From the NCBI RefSeq assembly GCF_006974145.1, contig NZ_CP039456.1:2542499-2606498 (forward strand): a stretch of 64,000 nt of DNA. The letters are read 5' to 3'. The DNA comes from Changchengzhania lutea (GTDB lineage Bacteria > Bacteroidota > Bacteroidia > Flavobacteriales > Flavobacteriaceae). Below are positions 43,422 through 53,289 of the stretch, piece after piece. The notes under the pieces are model-generated. The model was given only the letters and a program-made list of their open reading frames with translations. It searched no databases and was not told the DNA's origin. The first letter of the stretch is position 1; every line of letters begins with the position of its first letter. Made by a program: the position numbers and the translations under genes.

Positions 43422-44008
43422 ATGATTATGAAACAAAACTTATTTTTAACATTATTATTAATTTTTTCAATTAATTCACTTTCTTAAGATTCGAAATTTA
43501 GTCTTGAATTAAATTACCCTATTCCAACCGACGAAAATTTTATTGGAAAAAAATTATAATGGAATTATAGACTTTGGAATGAAATATCGTTTTTCAAAGT
43601 TAGATTTTATAAATATTGGAGCCTCATTAAATGCTGGAATGCTAAAAAACTCAAAAAGAGGATAGCAGGTAGCCTTTTGATGTTACCAGATATGCAATAC
43701 AACCAAGAATATTTGTAGAATTGAATTCTAAATCAATGAATAAATTTCATTCTTCACTCGGTTTAGGTTATACATTTATGACTTTTAAGGCATCAGGAAT
43801 TGATAGTTCTAATCCAGATACATCAAGTTCAAGCCAAGCCGAAAGTGGAATTAACTTGAATTTAGCAATGGTATATGGCATATCAGATAAACTGTTTGCC
43901 CAAGTTCAATATGATTTTATAAAAATTGGAGTAGACAACAAAGTGCCAGACATAACATACAATACGAATATAAATATTTTGAAAATCGGATTGGGATACC
44001 GGTTATAA
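43422..44008 (+). pseudogene. Outer membrane beta-barrel protein pseudogene
   Basis: Starts MIMKQNLFLTLLLIFSINSL, a signal peptide, then a stop TAA at 43485-43487 in place of a likely CAA before DSKFSLELNYPIPTDENFIG. A frame change at an A7 run (~43547-43553) leads into DFGMKYRFSKLDFINIGASL. Another near 43655-43670 leads into RYAIQPRIFVELNSKSMNKF then HSSLGLGYTFMTF and a last strand INILKIGLGYRL. The pattern of alternating residues and the terminal Gly-Tyr-Arg-Leu is an 8-stranded OmpW/OMP_b-brl type barrel. At least three lesions. Confidence 0.8.
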
Positions 44009-44081
44009 CTCCTGCTATCGCGAGCGTCCCGCTCGTGACCATTCGAGGAGTGGTAATGCCCAAATAATTGTTTTAAAAGAA

Positions 44082-44107
44082 AAGAGCACTTGGTCAAAAG
44101 TGCTCTT
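44082..44107. terminator. Perfect hairpin terminator
   Basis: AAGAGCACTT (44082-44091) and AAGTGCTCTT (44098-44107) form a perfect 10-bp stem with a 6-nt loop, T- and A-rich on both sides. It separates the convergent barrel pseudogene and leuB and can act in both directions. Confidence 0.75.
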
Positions 44108-44153
44108 AATTAATCCAAAAATTTTAATGTATTGGGCGACTAACTCAAAATAA

Positions 44154-45272
44154 TTAAATGATAGTGGATTGTCCTAAATGTATGTTTGTAAAATTTAAAT
44201 TTGTTTCCTCTGGGTTATTAATAAAATCTTCAATAAAATCGCCTACTTTCGATGTGGTCACGTGACCATACTTAACATTTAAATCTGGCGTAGTAATGTG
44301 GAGTTTTAATGATTTATCAACACCCTGCCTTACTAATGCTGCTTCATCTTCTAAGCCAAAATGATCTAACAACATCGCCACAGATAGTATGGATGCTATA
44401 GGGTTTGCGATACCTTTATAGGCCGCTTTGGTATATGCGCCGTGAATAGGCTCAAACATAGCGTGCTTGTCACTTAAAGATGCTGATGCCAATAAGCCAA
44501 TAGACCCAACAATAACACTAGCTTCTTGCGATAAAATATCGCCGAACATATTTTCGGTTAAAATGACATCAAACTGGCGTGGATTGATAATGAGTTCCAT
44601 AGCCGCATTGTCTATAAACATATAATGCAATGCCACGTTTGGATATTGTGGTGCTAATTCTTGAACGACCTTGCGCCATAATCTAGAGCTTTCTAAAACG
44701 TTGGCTTTATCTACCAGAGTTAATTTGCGCTTTCTGGACTGGGCCGCTTTAAAAGCTAAATGTGCAATACGTTCAATTTCATCACGTGAATAGGCACAAA
44801 TATCCGAGGCGTAATTGCCATCATCACTAAGTGTTTTATTTCCAAAATAGATGCCGCCCGTAAGTTCACGATAAATTAAAATATCAGTCCCCTTAATTTG
44901 TTTTATCTTTAATGAGGATTTGTTAAGCAAATCTTCATAAGCAATTACAGGTCGGATATTGGCATATAGATCCAACGTTTTTCTGAGTTTAAGAAGCCCT
45001 TGTTCTGGCCTTATTTTTGCTGTGGGGTCAATATCATATTTGGTATCACCAATGGCCCCAAATAAAATAGCATCGGCTTTTTTGCAGATGCTTATGGTTT
45101 CGTCTGGTAAAGGATTTCCTGTTTTATCAATAGCACTTCCACCAACAAGAGCCGTTTCAAAAGTGAAAAGATGGTTAAATTCCATCGCAATGGCTTTTAA
45201 GACCTTTACAGCTTGTGCAGTAACCTCTGGTCCAATTCCATCGCCCGGTAAAACAGCTATATTTAATTTCAT
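44154..45272 (-). CDS. leuB: 3-isopropylmalate dehydrogenase
   Basis: 372 aa. NIAVLPGDGIGPEVTAQAVK at the start, KLRKTLDLYANIRPV, YRELTGGIYFGNK, and the metal/NAD region ENMFGDILSQEASVIVGSIG then EPIHGAYTKAAYKGIANPIA. Oxidative decarboxylation in leucine synthesis. The ATG follows the leuA stop directly (TAAATG), so both are co-transcribed on the minus strand. Confidence 0.95.
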   Translation of the reverse strand: MKLNIAVLPGDGIGPEVTAQAVKVLKAIAMEFNHLFTFETALVGGSAIDKTGNPLPDETISICKKADAILFGAIGDTKYDIDPTAKIRPEQGLLKLRKTLDLYANIRPVIAYEDLLNKSSLKIKQIKGTDILIYRELTGGIYFGNKTLSDDGNYASDICAYSRDEIERIAHLAFKAAQSRKRKLTLVDKANVLESSRLWRKVVQELAPQYPNVALHYMFIDNAAMELIINPRQFDVILTENMFGDILSQEASVIVGSIGLLASASLSDKHAMFEPIHGAYTKAAYKGIANPIASILSVAMLLDHFGLEDEAALVRQGVDKSLKLHITTPDLNVKYGHVTTSKVGDFIEDFINNPEETNLNFTNIHLGQSTII

Positions 45273-46448
45273 TTAAGCAGAAATAATTTCATAATAAACT
45301 CGACTTCTTTCTATAATTTGATGAATGTCATCATCATCAACTTCTTTTTTATTATCAGCAAAATCCAAAAACTGCGCATAGATTTCATCTAACTGAAGCT
45401 TGGTAAGTTCGTAGCCTACCTTTTTAGCACGATAGGCTAAGGCCGCACGACCACTACGCGCTGTAAGCACAATGGCAGAATCTGTAACACCAACATCTTT
45501 AGGGTCAATAATTTCATAGGTTCCCCGATTTTTAATAACCCCATCTTGATGGATGCCAGAACTATGTGCAAACGCATTAGCGCCCACAATAGCTTTATTA
45601 GGTTGCGTGTAAATACCCATACTGTCTGAGACTAACTGACTAATACCATAAAGCATTTGCGTGTTTATATTGGTATCTAAATCTAAATACGGATGTTGCT
45701 TTAAAATCATCACGACTTCTTCCAAGGCCGTGTTTCCAGCGCGTTCTCCAATGCCATTGATCGTACATTCAATTTGTCGTGCACCATTAATGACGCCTTC
45801 TATAGAGTTCGCGGTAGCTAAACCTAAATCGTTATGACAATGACAGGATAAAATAGCCTTGTCAATACCTTTGACGTTCTCTTTTAAATATTTTATTTTA
45901 GCGCCGTATTCATGCGGTAAGCAATACCCAGTTGTATCTGGGATATTTAAAACCGTAGCACCTGCTTTAATGGCCGTTTCACAAACACGTGCCAAATAAG
46001 CATTGTCTGTTCTTCCAGCGTCTTCGGCATAAAATTCTACATCTTCAACAAATGATTTGGCGTATTTTACAGCCTTAAAAGCGCGTTCGAGCACAGCGTC
46101 TTGGTTCGATTTAAATTTATATTTTATATGGGAATCTGACGTGCCAATCCCAGTATGGATTCTTGGTTTTTTAGCATATTTCAACGCCTCAGCTGCAACT
46201 TTTATATCATTTTCAACCGATCGTGTTAACCCACAAACCGTAGCATGCTTCACAAGCTTTGAAATGGCTTCAACCGATTTAAAGTCACCAGGACTAGATA
46301 CCGGAAATCCAGCTTCAATGATGTCAACACCAAGCACATCGAGTTGCTCTGCAATCACTAATTTCTGATCCGTGTTTAATTTACAGCCAGGGACTTGCTC
46401 ACCATCTCGAAGGGTTGTGTCAAAAATTTGAACGTTCTTATCAGACAT
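45273..46448 (-). CDS. leuA: 2-isopropylmalate synthase, short form without regulatory domain
   Basis: 391 aa, versus ~520 for enzymes with the C-terminal leucine-binding domain, which is absent here. [20 protein letters not shown] at the N-terminus, [20 protein letters not shown] with the metal-binding His pair, [19 protein letters not shown], and [20 protein letters not shown]. Substrate choice (2-oxoisovalerate versus pyruvate, i.e. citramalate synthase) cannot be fully settled from sequence; the leuB partner supports leucine or citramalate pathways. leuCD are not nearby. Feedback may be absent or work otherwise. Confidence 0.9.
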   Translation of the reverse strand: MSDKNVQIFDTTLRDGEQVPGCKLNTDQKLVIAEQLDVLGVDIIEAGFPVSSPGDFKSVEAISKLVKHATVCGLTRSVENDIKVAAEALKYAKKPRIHTGIGTSDSHIKYKFKSNQDAVLERAFKAVKYAKSFVEDVEFYAEDAGRTDNAYLARVCETAIKAGATVLNIPDTTGYCLPHEYGAKIKYLKENVKGIDKAILSCHCHNDLGLATANSIEGVINGARQIECTINGIGERAGNTALEEVVMILKQHPYLDLDTNINTQMLYGISQLVSDSMGIYTQPNKAIVGANAFAHSSGIHQDGVIKNRGTYEIIDPKDVGVTDSAIVLTARSGRAALAYRAKKVGYELTKLQLDEIYAQFLDFADNKKEVDDDDIHQIIERSRVYYEIISA

Positions 46449-46596
46449 TTAATATAATATATTTTCTTATTGTATTACGAATGTATATTTTGGTTACGTA
46501 AATTGCATGTTTCATTAAGCTGTTTTTACGATGTTTAACGTTGTTATTGTGGTTTTAATCACCTGAAAAACAATTAATTAAGATTACTTTTATACT

Positions 46597-48144
46597 ATGA
46601 CAAGAGAGCAAAAAGATAATGTATTCATGCTGATTAAGTCCTTGTCTAAATCTGAAAAGAGGCAATTCAAGCTTTATGTAGGCAGATTGGGGGTTAATGA
46701 AGATTCGAAATTCTTGATGCTTTTCAATATTCTTGACAAACTTGCAACCTATGATGAAGCGGTTATTCTTAAAAAAGGCATTGTAAAAAAGCAACAACTT
46801 TCTAATTTAAAAGCACATTTATACAAACAGGTTTTAATTAGTTTAAGACTGAGTCCGTCACATCAAAATATAAGAATTCAAATTCGTGAACAATTAGATT
46901 TTGCAACTATTTTATACCATAAAGGGCTCTATAAGCAAGGTTTGAAAATTTTAGATAAAGCAAAAACCTTGGCCATCGCTAACGAAGAGAAAAATGTGGC
47001 TTATGAGATTGTGGAATTGGAGAAAGTAATTGAATCCCAATACATTACAAGAAGCTTGAGCAATAGGGCCGATGTGCTTTCTATTCAGGCTAAAGAGCTG
47101 AGTCAGCAAAATGTGATGGCCAGTAAACTCTCCAATCTATCGCTGCAATTATACGGCTTGTTCTTAAAAACCGGATATATAAAAAATGATAAAGAATATA
47201 AACGCGTAACCAAATATTTTAATGCGCGACTACCAAAATACAATCTGGAAACCTTAGGGTTTAGAGAAAAATTATGGCTTTACAAAGCGTATTTGTGGTA
47301 TAGTTTTTTAACACTCGATTTTTTATCATGCTACAAATATGCTTCAAAATGGGTGAATTTGTTTTATGAGAATAAAGATATGATTATTTTAAATCCAGTC
47401 TTTTTTCTAAGAGGTCACCACTACTTGCTGGAAGCTTTATTCTATTTACGTCACTATAAAAAATTCAAGGAAACGCTCTTTAAATTAGAGGCAGTTACCA
47501 ATGAAAAATGGTTTCCAGTGGATGATAATGTTGACGGTTTAGCCTTTCTTTATATCTACAACAACAAGTTTAATTTGCATTTTATTGAAGGTAGTTTTCA
47601 TGAAGGTTTACCGTTAATTGATGATGTTTTAGGACGTTTAAAGAACTACAAAGACCGCATAGATGAGCACCATATTATGGTCTTTTATTACAAAATTGCG
47701 AGCATGTATTTTGGTGCCGGTGAGCATAAAAAATGTATCGTATTTTTAGAAAAAATCATTAGTAATAAATCACTACAGATGCGTGAAGATTTACTTTGCT
47801 TCGCGCGTTTATTAAATTTGGTCGCACATTATGAAGCTGGTTTGGATTACAATTTAGATGTACTCATTAAAAGTACCTATAAGTTTTTAATCAAGATGGA
47901 AGATTTGTATGAAGTACAAAAAGAATTCATCAAATTTTTACGTGGTTTAGGCGATATCTATCCACATGAGGTCAAAGCAGAATTTATCAAGTTGCACAAA
48001 AAATTAAAGGAATTTGAAGATGATCCATATCAAAGCAGGGCGTTCTTATATTTGGATATTATTTCTTGGTTAGAATCCAAAATTGAAAATAGGGCTATAA
48101 GCCTCGTTATCAGTGATAAATTTCGAAATAATTTGCACCGATAG
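46597..48144 (+). CDS. Conserved helical-repeat (TPR-like) protein of unknown function
   Basis: 515 aa, no signal peptide, nearly all helical with ~34-40 residue periodic helix pairs (KGLYKQGLKILDKAKTLAIA, LKTGYIKNDKEYKRVTKYF, FRGHHYLLEAL-type segments) and many aromatic residues. Looks like a TPR/SEL1-like solenoid, so a scaffold or regulator. I know similar long hypothetical proteins from Flavobacteriaceae but no function. Divergent from leuA and upstream of the SAM riboswitch, not obviously part of either operon. Confidence 0.75.
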   Translation: MTREQKDNVFMLIKSLSKSEKRQFKLYVGRLGVNEDSKFLMLFNILDKLATYDEAVILKKGIVKKQQLSNLKAHLYKQVLISLRLSPSHQNIRIQIREQLDFATILYHKGLYKQGLKILDKAKTLAIANEEKNVAYEIVELEKVIESQYITRSLSNRADVLSIQAKELSQQNVMASKLSNLSLQLYGLFLKTGYIKNDKEYKRVTKYFNARLPKYNLETLGFREKLWLYKAYLWYSFLTLDFLSCYKYASKWVNLFYENKDMIILNPVFFLRGHHYLLEALFYLRHYKKFKETLFKLEAVTNEKWFPVDDNVDGLAFLYIYNNKFNLHFIEGSFHEGLPLIDDVLGRLKNYKDRIDEHHIMVFYYKIASMYFGAGEHKKCIVFLEKIISNKSLQMREDLLCFARLLNLVAHYEAGLDYNLDVLIKSTYKFLIKMEDLYEVQKEFIKFLRGLGDIYPHEVKAEFIKLHKKLKEFEDDPYQSRAFLYLDIISWLESKIENRAISLVISDKFRNNLHR

Positions 48145-48238
48145 TTAAAAGAAATAAAATTTTTTTTAAAAAAAATTAGGATTTTAACTTTTTCTGACTG
48201 AATATTTGTACTCACAAAGTTCAATGACTTATTGAAAT

Positions 48239-48354
48239 GTTATCAAGAAAGGCGGAGGGATTAGACCCTGTGAAACCTTAGCAACCCTTTACTCGTAAAG
48301 AAGGTGCTAAATTCTACTTAAACAACTAAGAAATTAGTATTTTAGATAGATAAC
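48239..48354 (+). ncRNA. SAM-I (S-box) riboswitch
   Basis: P1 is GTTATC (48239-48244) with GATAAC (48349-48354). The core has ATCAAGAAAGGCGGAGGGAT, GACCCTGTGAAACCTTAGCA and ACC, then AAGGTGCTAAATTCTAC, i.e. the kink-turn, the SAM-contacting junction and the P3 arm of class I. P4-like TTAGTATTTTAGATAG precedes the closing strand. It controls the metY-metX/thrA-PLP enzyme operon by SAM level. Confidence 0.92.
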
Positions 48355-48359
48355 CTAAC

Positions 48360-48398
48360 GAAAATACACACTGTATTTTCTAAAAATTTTCTTTTTAA
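48360..48398 (+). terminator. Expression-platform terminator of the SAM-I riboswitch
   Basis: GAAAATACA (48360-48368) and TGTATTTTC (48372-48380) form a perfect 9-bp stem followed by a T-rich tail. When SAM is bound, this would end transcription before metY. Confidence 0.7.
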
Positions 48399-48456
48399 CA
48401 TTTTTCTATTAAGTACGATTCGAAAGGATTGATTTATTATTAACCAATAGCCTTTT

Positions 48457-48511
48457 TACCTCTCCAAAGGAGAGGTCAGAAATATTTATAATATTTCTGG
48501 GTGAGGCTTAA
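48457..48511. repeat. Hairpin repeats between riboswitch and metY
   Basis: CCTCTCC-aaa-GGAGAGG (48463-48479) of family 2 type, followed by CAGAAATATT-TATA-ATATTTCTG (48478-48500). Both would form RNA hairpins in the metY leader. Confidence 0.6.
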
Positions 48512-48524
48512 AAAATTTAGAAAA

Positions 48525-49799
48525 ATGAGTACACATCAATTAGCAACAAACGCATTACACGCAGGACACGATTTTACAGCACACGGCGGCACGCGAGCGG
48601 TTCCTATTTATCAAACCACATCTTATGTTTTTAATGATTCTGATCATGCGGCCAATTTATTTTCATTACAGGAATTAGGGTTTATTTATACCCGCTTAAA
48701 CAACCCAACCAATCAAATTTTACAAGATAGATTGGTGGCGCTCGAAGGAGGCATCGGTGCTGTGGTTTTTGCATCGGGAACAGCAGCTATTTCAACAGGA
48801 TTACTAACCTTATTGAAAGCGGGCGATCATATCGTGGCATCAAGTAGTCTGTATGGGGGAACTTATAATTTACTAAGTGTCACCTTACCCAGATTTGGTA
48901 TCACAACCACCTTTGTAGATGCCACAAATCCAGATAATTTTGCCTCGGCAGTGCAGGATAATACGCGCGCTTTTTTCGTGGAATCTTTGGGGAATCCAAA
49001 ACTAGATGTGTTAGATATAGAAGCTATTGCGGTACATTCCAAAAAAGCAGAGGTTCCTTTTATTGTTGACAATACGGTAGCCACTCCAGCCTTGTTAAAT
49101 CCGATTAAGCACGGTGCCAATATTGTGATTCACTCCCTAACAAAATACATTGGAGGTCAAGGAAATTCTATTGGCGGTGCTATTATTGATGCCGGAACCT
49201 TTGATTGGACCAACGGTAAATTTCCAGAATTCACAGAGCCATCTGCTGGATATCACGGCCTCGTTTACAGCGAAGCCTTAGGTGCTGCAGCCTATACTTT
49301 TAAATTAATTTTAGAGGGTCTTAGAGATTTAGGTGGCGCGATGAGCCCATTCAATGCATTTCAAATCATTCAGGGATTAGAAACCTTACCTATCAGAATT
49401 AAGCAGCATAGCGAAAATGCGTTGGCTATTGCCAAATGGTTAGAAACTCAAGATGAAGTCGCGTGGGTAAATTATCCAGGTTTGGACTCTAGCAAATACA
49501 AAGCCTTAGCAGATAAATACCTGCCTAAAGGACAAAGTGGGATTGTGACCTTTGGTGCCAAGGGAGGTTTTGATGCCGCAAAAAAGATAGCAGATAATAC
49601 CAAGTTATTTTCATTACTGGCTAATATTGGTGATACAAAATCTCTGATTATTCATCCAGCAAGTACCACCCACCAACAATTAAATGATGCCGAACAGGCT
49701 TCGGCAGGGGTTACGGGAGATTTAATCCGATTGTCTGTCGGCATTGAAGATCTTGAAGATCTAAAAGCCGATTTAAAAGAAGCATTTAAAACCATTTAA
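48525..49799 (+). CDS. metY: O-acetylhomoserine aminocarboxypropyltransferase (O-acetylhomoserine sulfhydrylase)
   Basis: 424 aa from ATG at 48525. Cys/Met PLP-dependent family: ATNALHAGHDFTAHGGTRAV, YTRLNNPTNQILQDRLVALE, PLP phosphate site GSS-like SSSLYGGTYNLL, Schiff-base Lys in VIHSLTKYIGGQGNSIGGAI, and HPASTTHQQLNDAEQASAGV. The long ~425-aa length fits MetY. Uses sulfide directly to make homocysteine. First gene behind the SAM-I riboswitch. Confidence 0.95.
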   Translation: MSTHQLATNALHAGHDFTAHGGTRAVPIYQTTSYVFNDSDHAANLFSLQELGFIYTRLNNPTNQILQDRLVALEGGIGAVVFASGTAAISTGLLTLLKAGDHIVASSSLYGGTYNLLSVTLPRFGITTTFVDATNPDNFASAVQDNTRAFFVESLGNPKLDVLDIEAIAVHSKKAEVPFIVDNTVATPALLNPIKHGANIVIHSLTKYIGGQGNSIGGAIIDAGTFDWTNGKFPEFTEPSAGYHGLVYSEALGAAAYTFKLILEGLRDLGGAMSPFNAFQIIQGLETLPIRIKQHSENALAIAKWLETQDEVAWVNYPGLDSSKYKALADKYLPKGQSGIVTFGAKGGFDAAKKIADNTKLFSLLANIGDTKSLIIHPASTTHQQLNDAEQASAGVTGDLIRLSVGIEDLEDLKADLKEAFKTI

Positions 49800-49806
49800 T
49801 ATGTAA

Positions 49807-49835
49807 TCCTGCAAGGTTTCAAAACCCTTGTAGCT
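49807..49835. repeat. Hairpin repeat family 1, copy 4
   Basis: TCCTGCAAGGTTTCAAAACC then CTTGTAGCT in the metY-thrA gap. Confidence 0.65.
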
Positions 49836-49853
49836 ATAAAATATAAATAACAG

Positions 49854-52800
49854 TTGAAAGAATCGCTATCACATATCACCATTTCAAACTTTATTACCGA
49901 AAATAAAGCGATACATCCTGAAATTAAATTAAGTTATCAAGTATTCGGGAAGGCTTTAGGTACAGCACCAATAGTTTTGGTAAATCATGCCCTAACAGGG
50001 AATAGTAATGTAGCTGGAAAAGCGGGTTGGTGGTCAGACCTTATTGGCGATGATAAAGTCATTGATACTAAATTGTATTCTGTTTTGGCATTTAATATTC
50101 CTGGAAATGGGTATGATGGTTTTATAATTGAAAACTATAAAGATTTTGTAGCACGAGACATTGCAAAACTGTTTTTAATTGGATTAGAAGAATTAAGAAT
50201 TGAAAAATTATTTGCTGTTATTGGCGGGTCGCTAGGCGGCGGAATTGCTTGGGAAATGGCCGTTTTAAATCCCAATTTTACTGAGCATTTAATTGCGGTA
50301 GCAACCGATTGGAAATCTACGGATTGGCTCATTGCCAATTGCCAGATTCAAGAGCAATTCCTTTTAAATTCTAAAAATCCTGTGCACGATGCGAGAATGC
50401 ACGCCATGTTATGTTACCGTACACCAGCATCGTTTAAAGAGCGTTTTCAGCGTTCAAAAAATGAAGATTTAGAAATTTTTAATGTTGAAAGTTGGTTGCT
50501 ACACCACGGGAATAAATTGCAAGAGCGTTTTCAGTTGTCTGCTTATAAGTTAATGAATCAATTACTTAAAACGATTGATGTCACAAAAAACAGAAAAAAC
50601 GATTTTAATGTTTTAGAAAACATAAAAGCTAATATTCATATTGTTGGTGTTGATTCTGATTTGTTTTTCACAGCCGAAGAAAACAGGCAAACCCATAAAC
50701 AGCTGGCAGTTACGAATCCTAATGTTACTTATAATGAAATCAATTCTGTACATGGTCACGATGCGTTTTTGATAGAATATGAACAATTAGAAAAAATTAT
50801 AGAAGGCATTTTTGTGCCAAATTCGAAAAAAAGAAAGATGAAAGTATTAAAGTTTGGGGGAAAATCTTTAGCAAACGGAGACGGATTAAATAAAGTGCTT
50901 ACCATCATTGAAAATAAAGTAAATGATGGCGAAAAAATTACCGTAGTAGTATCGGCGAGAGGTAACGCAACAGACGATTTAGAAGCTATTTTAAATAAAA
51001 CTTTAAAAGATGAAGATTATAAAGAATCATTGCAAGTCTTTAAAGCATATCAAAAAGAACCTTTAAAAACGATTGATTTTTCAGAAGAATTTTCAATCCT
51101 CGATAAATTGTTTGAAGGGGTGAGTTTATTACGTGATTATAGCCAAAAAACGAAAGACGACATTTTAGCGCAAGGCGAATTGCTGTCTGTAAAATTATTA
51201 TCAGGGCTGTTAAATGAAAGAGGGATTAAAGCTAAGGCTACCGATTCTAGACAATTACTTAAAACAGATAACACCTTTGGTAATGCACAATTAATTTCAC
51301 AAGTATCAAAAGATAATGTGCGCAACTATTTTAAACAAAATACCGATGCAGTAAATATTGTAACAGGTTTTATTGCTTCAAATTCTAAAGGAGAGACCAC
51401 TACTTTAGGTCGAAACGGGAGTAATTACTCAGCAGCTTTATTAGCAAATTATTTAGATGCCGAAGAGCTGCAAAACTACACACACGTAAATGGTATTTAT
51501 ACGGCAAATCCAGATTTGGTTGCCGATGCCCAGAAAATTAGGGAACTGTCATTTAGTGAAGCAAACGAACTGGCAAACTTTGGAACCACTGTTTTACACG
51601 CTAAAACCATAATTCCGTTAGTAGAGAAAAATATCAGTCTTCGAATTTTAAACACTTTTAATCCAGAAGACGAAGGCACTTTAATTACTGCCAAACCGAG
51701 TTCTAAGGAAGTCACATCGCTATCGGTTTTAGATCATGTGGCCTTATTGAATTTAGAAGGCCGCGGATTATTAGGTAAAATAGGAGTAGATGCTAGGATT
51801 TTTAGAGCCTTGAGCGACCATGGTATTAGTGTGAGTATTATTTCTCAAGGCTCTTCAGAAAGAGGCATTGGATTAATTATTGATGCAGAAAAAGCAACCC
51901 AAGCAGTCATTGCCTTGGAACGCGAATTTGAAAACGATTTTTACTCGCAAGATGTAAATAAAATAGAAGTGGTTGATGATGTTTCGGTCATTTCCATAAT
52001 CGGAATCGAGCTGAGTTCTTTTCATAAACCGTTTAACGCCTTAATTAAAAATCAAATTACACCCTTGCTATTCAATAATACGGTTACAGGTAGAAATGTG
52101 AGTTTGGTGGTTAAAAAAGATCAATTGCATAAAGCGGTTAACGTTATACATGGCGAAGTTTTCGGGATTTCAAAAAAGATAAATATTGCTATTTTCGGTC
52201 ACGGTGGTGTTGGTGGGGCATTGATCAATCAGATTTTAAAATCTAAATATGAGATTGAAAAACGAAAAGGCATTAACCTAAATGTATTCGCCATTGCCAA
52301 TTCAAAAAAACTCATTTTAAATAAAAAAGGAGTTAATGAAAATTGGCAAGAGGATATAAAATCAACTTTACAAGAAAGTTCGATCGAATCTATTATAGCA
52401 TTTGCAAAATCACATCATTTAGAAAATTTAATTGCGGTTGATAATACAGCGAGTTCCGAGTTTTACCAAAATTATGTACCGTTAGTTGAAGCTGGTTTCG
52501 ATTTGGTGTCATCAAACAAAATAGCGAATACCATTTCACACAATTTTTACACAAATTTAAGAGTTCAGCTAAAAGAACACAATAAGGATTATTTATACGA
52601 AACAACTGTTGGTGCAGGTTTACCGTTAATAGATACGATTAAATTGTTACATGAGTCTGGAGAAAATATCACCAGAATTAGGGGTGTGTTTTCAGGGACG
52701 TTGAGTTATTTATTTAATAACTTTTCTGTTCAAGACAAACCGTTTAGCGACATTATTCAAGAAACCATTGATAAAGGGTTTACAGAGCCAGATCCGAGAG

Positions 52801-53252
52801 AAGATTTTTCGGGAAATGATGTGGCGAGAAAACTATTAATTTTGGCAAGAGAGTTAGATTTGCAAAACGAATTTGAAGATGTTACCGTCCAAAATTTAAT
52901 ACCAGAGGCGTATCAAGATATTTCGGTTGAATCATTTTTAAGTCAGTTGGATGTTCTTGACGATGAATTTCAAAAGATAAAAGATAATCAGGAGGAAGGA
53001 TACGTGTTACGATATGTTGGCGATCTGTCGGGTGATTTATCACAAGATAAAGGGAATTTGGAAGTAAAATTGGTATCTATTTCAGAAGATAGTACTTTGG
53101 GACATGTTAAAGGTTCTGATGCTATTTTCGAAATTTTCACAGAATCTTACGGGGAGCAACCTATAGTCATTCAAGGCGCAGGTGCAGGCGCAGCAGTTAC
53201 AGCACGAGGCGTTTTTGGAGATATTTTAAGGTTGTCAAAACATATAAATTAA
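49854..53252 (+). CDS. Trifunctional fusion: homoserine O-acetyltransferase-like (MetX) + aspartokinase + homoserine dehydrogenase
   Basis: 1132 aa. Residues ~1-325 are an alpha/beta hydrolase of the MetX kind: NHALTGNSNVAGKAGWW, nucleophile elbow GGSLGGGIAWEMA (Ser126), Asp in VGVDSDLFFTAEENRQ, His in NSVHGHDAFLIEYE. Residues ~329-770 are aspartokinase (MKVLKFGGKSLANGDG ... LGRNGSNYSAALLAN) with an ACT region (LLGKIGVDARIFRALSDHGI). Residues ~773-1132 are homoserine dehydrogenase (NIAIFGHGGVGGALINQIL, TVGAGLPLIDTI, FTEPDPREDFSGNDVARKLL). Start is TTG: a stop lies six bases upstream and no ATG occurs in the conserved N-terminus. Three consecutive activities from aspartate to O-acetylhomoserine in one chain, feeding metY. 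Confidence 0.9.
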   Translation: MKESLSHITISNFITENKAIHPEIKLSYQVFGKALGTAPIVLVNHALTGNSNVAGKAGWWSDLIGDDKVIDTKLYSVLAFNIPGNGYDGFIIENYKDFVARDIAKLFLIGLEELRIEKLFAVIGGSLGGGIAWEMAVLNPNFTEHLIAVATDWKSTDWLIANCQIQEQFLLNSKNPVHDARMHAMLCYRTPASFKERFQRSKNEDLEIFNVESWLLHHGNKLQERFQLSAYKLMNQLLKTIDVTKNRKNDFNVLENIKANIHIVGVDSDLFFTAEENRQTHKQLAVTNPNVTYNEINSVHGHDAFLIEYEQLEKIIEGIFVPNSKKRKMKVLKFGGKSLANGDGLNKVLTIIENKVNDGEKITVVVSARGNATDDLEAILNKTLKDEDYKESLQVFKAYQKEPLKTIDFSEEFSILDKLFEGVSLLRDYSQKTKDDILAQGELLSVKLLSGLLNERGIKAKATDSRQLLKTDNTFGNAQLISQVSKDNVRNYFKQNTDAVNIVTGFIASNSKGETTTLGRNGSNYSAALLANYLDAEELQNYTHVNGIYTANPDLVADAQKIRELSFSEANELANFGTTVLHAKTIIPLVEKNISLRILNTFNPEDEGTLITAKPSSKEVTSLSVLDHVALLNLEGRGLLGKIGVDARIFRALSDHGISVSIISQGSSERGIGLIIDAEKATQAVIALEREFENDFYSQDVNKIEVVDDVSVISIIGIELSSFHKPFNALIKNQITPLLFNNTVTGRNVSLVVKKDQLHKAVNVIHGEVFGISKKINIAIFGHGGVGGALINQILKSKYEIEKRKGINLNVFAIANSKKLILNKKGVNENWQEDIKSTLQESSIESIIAFAKSHHLENLIAVDNTASSEFYQNYVPLVEAGFDLVSSNKIANTISHNFYTNLRVQLKEHNKDYLYETTVGAGLPLIDTIKLLHESGENITRIRGVFSGTLSYLFNNFSVQDKPFSDIIQETIDKGFTEPDPREDFSGNDVARKLLILARELDLQNEFEDVTVQNLIPEAYQDISVESFLSQLDVLDDEFQKIKDNQEEGYVLRYVGDLSGDLSQDKGNLEVKLVSISEDSTLGHVKGSDAIFEIFTESYGEQPIVIQGAGAGAAVTARGVFGDILRLSKHIN

Positions 53253-53289
53253 TGTAGGTTGAGCGCAGTCGAAACCTAAACAAGATAAA

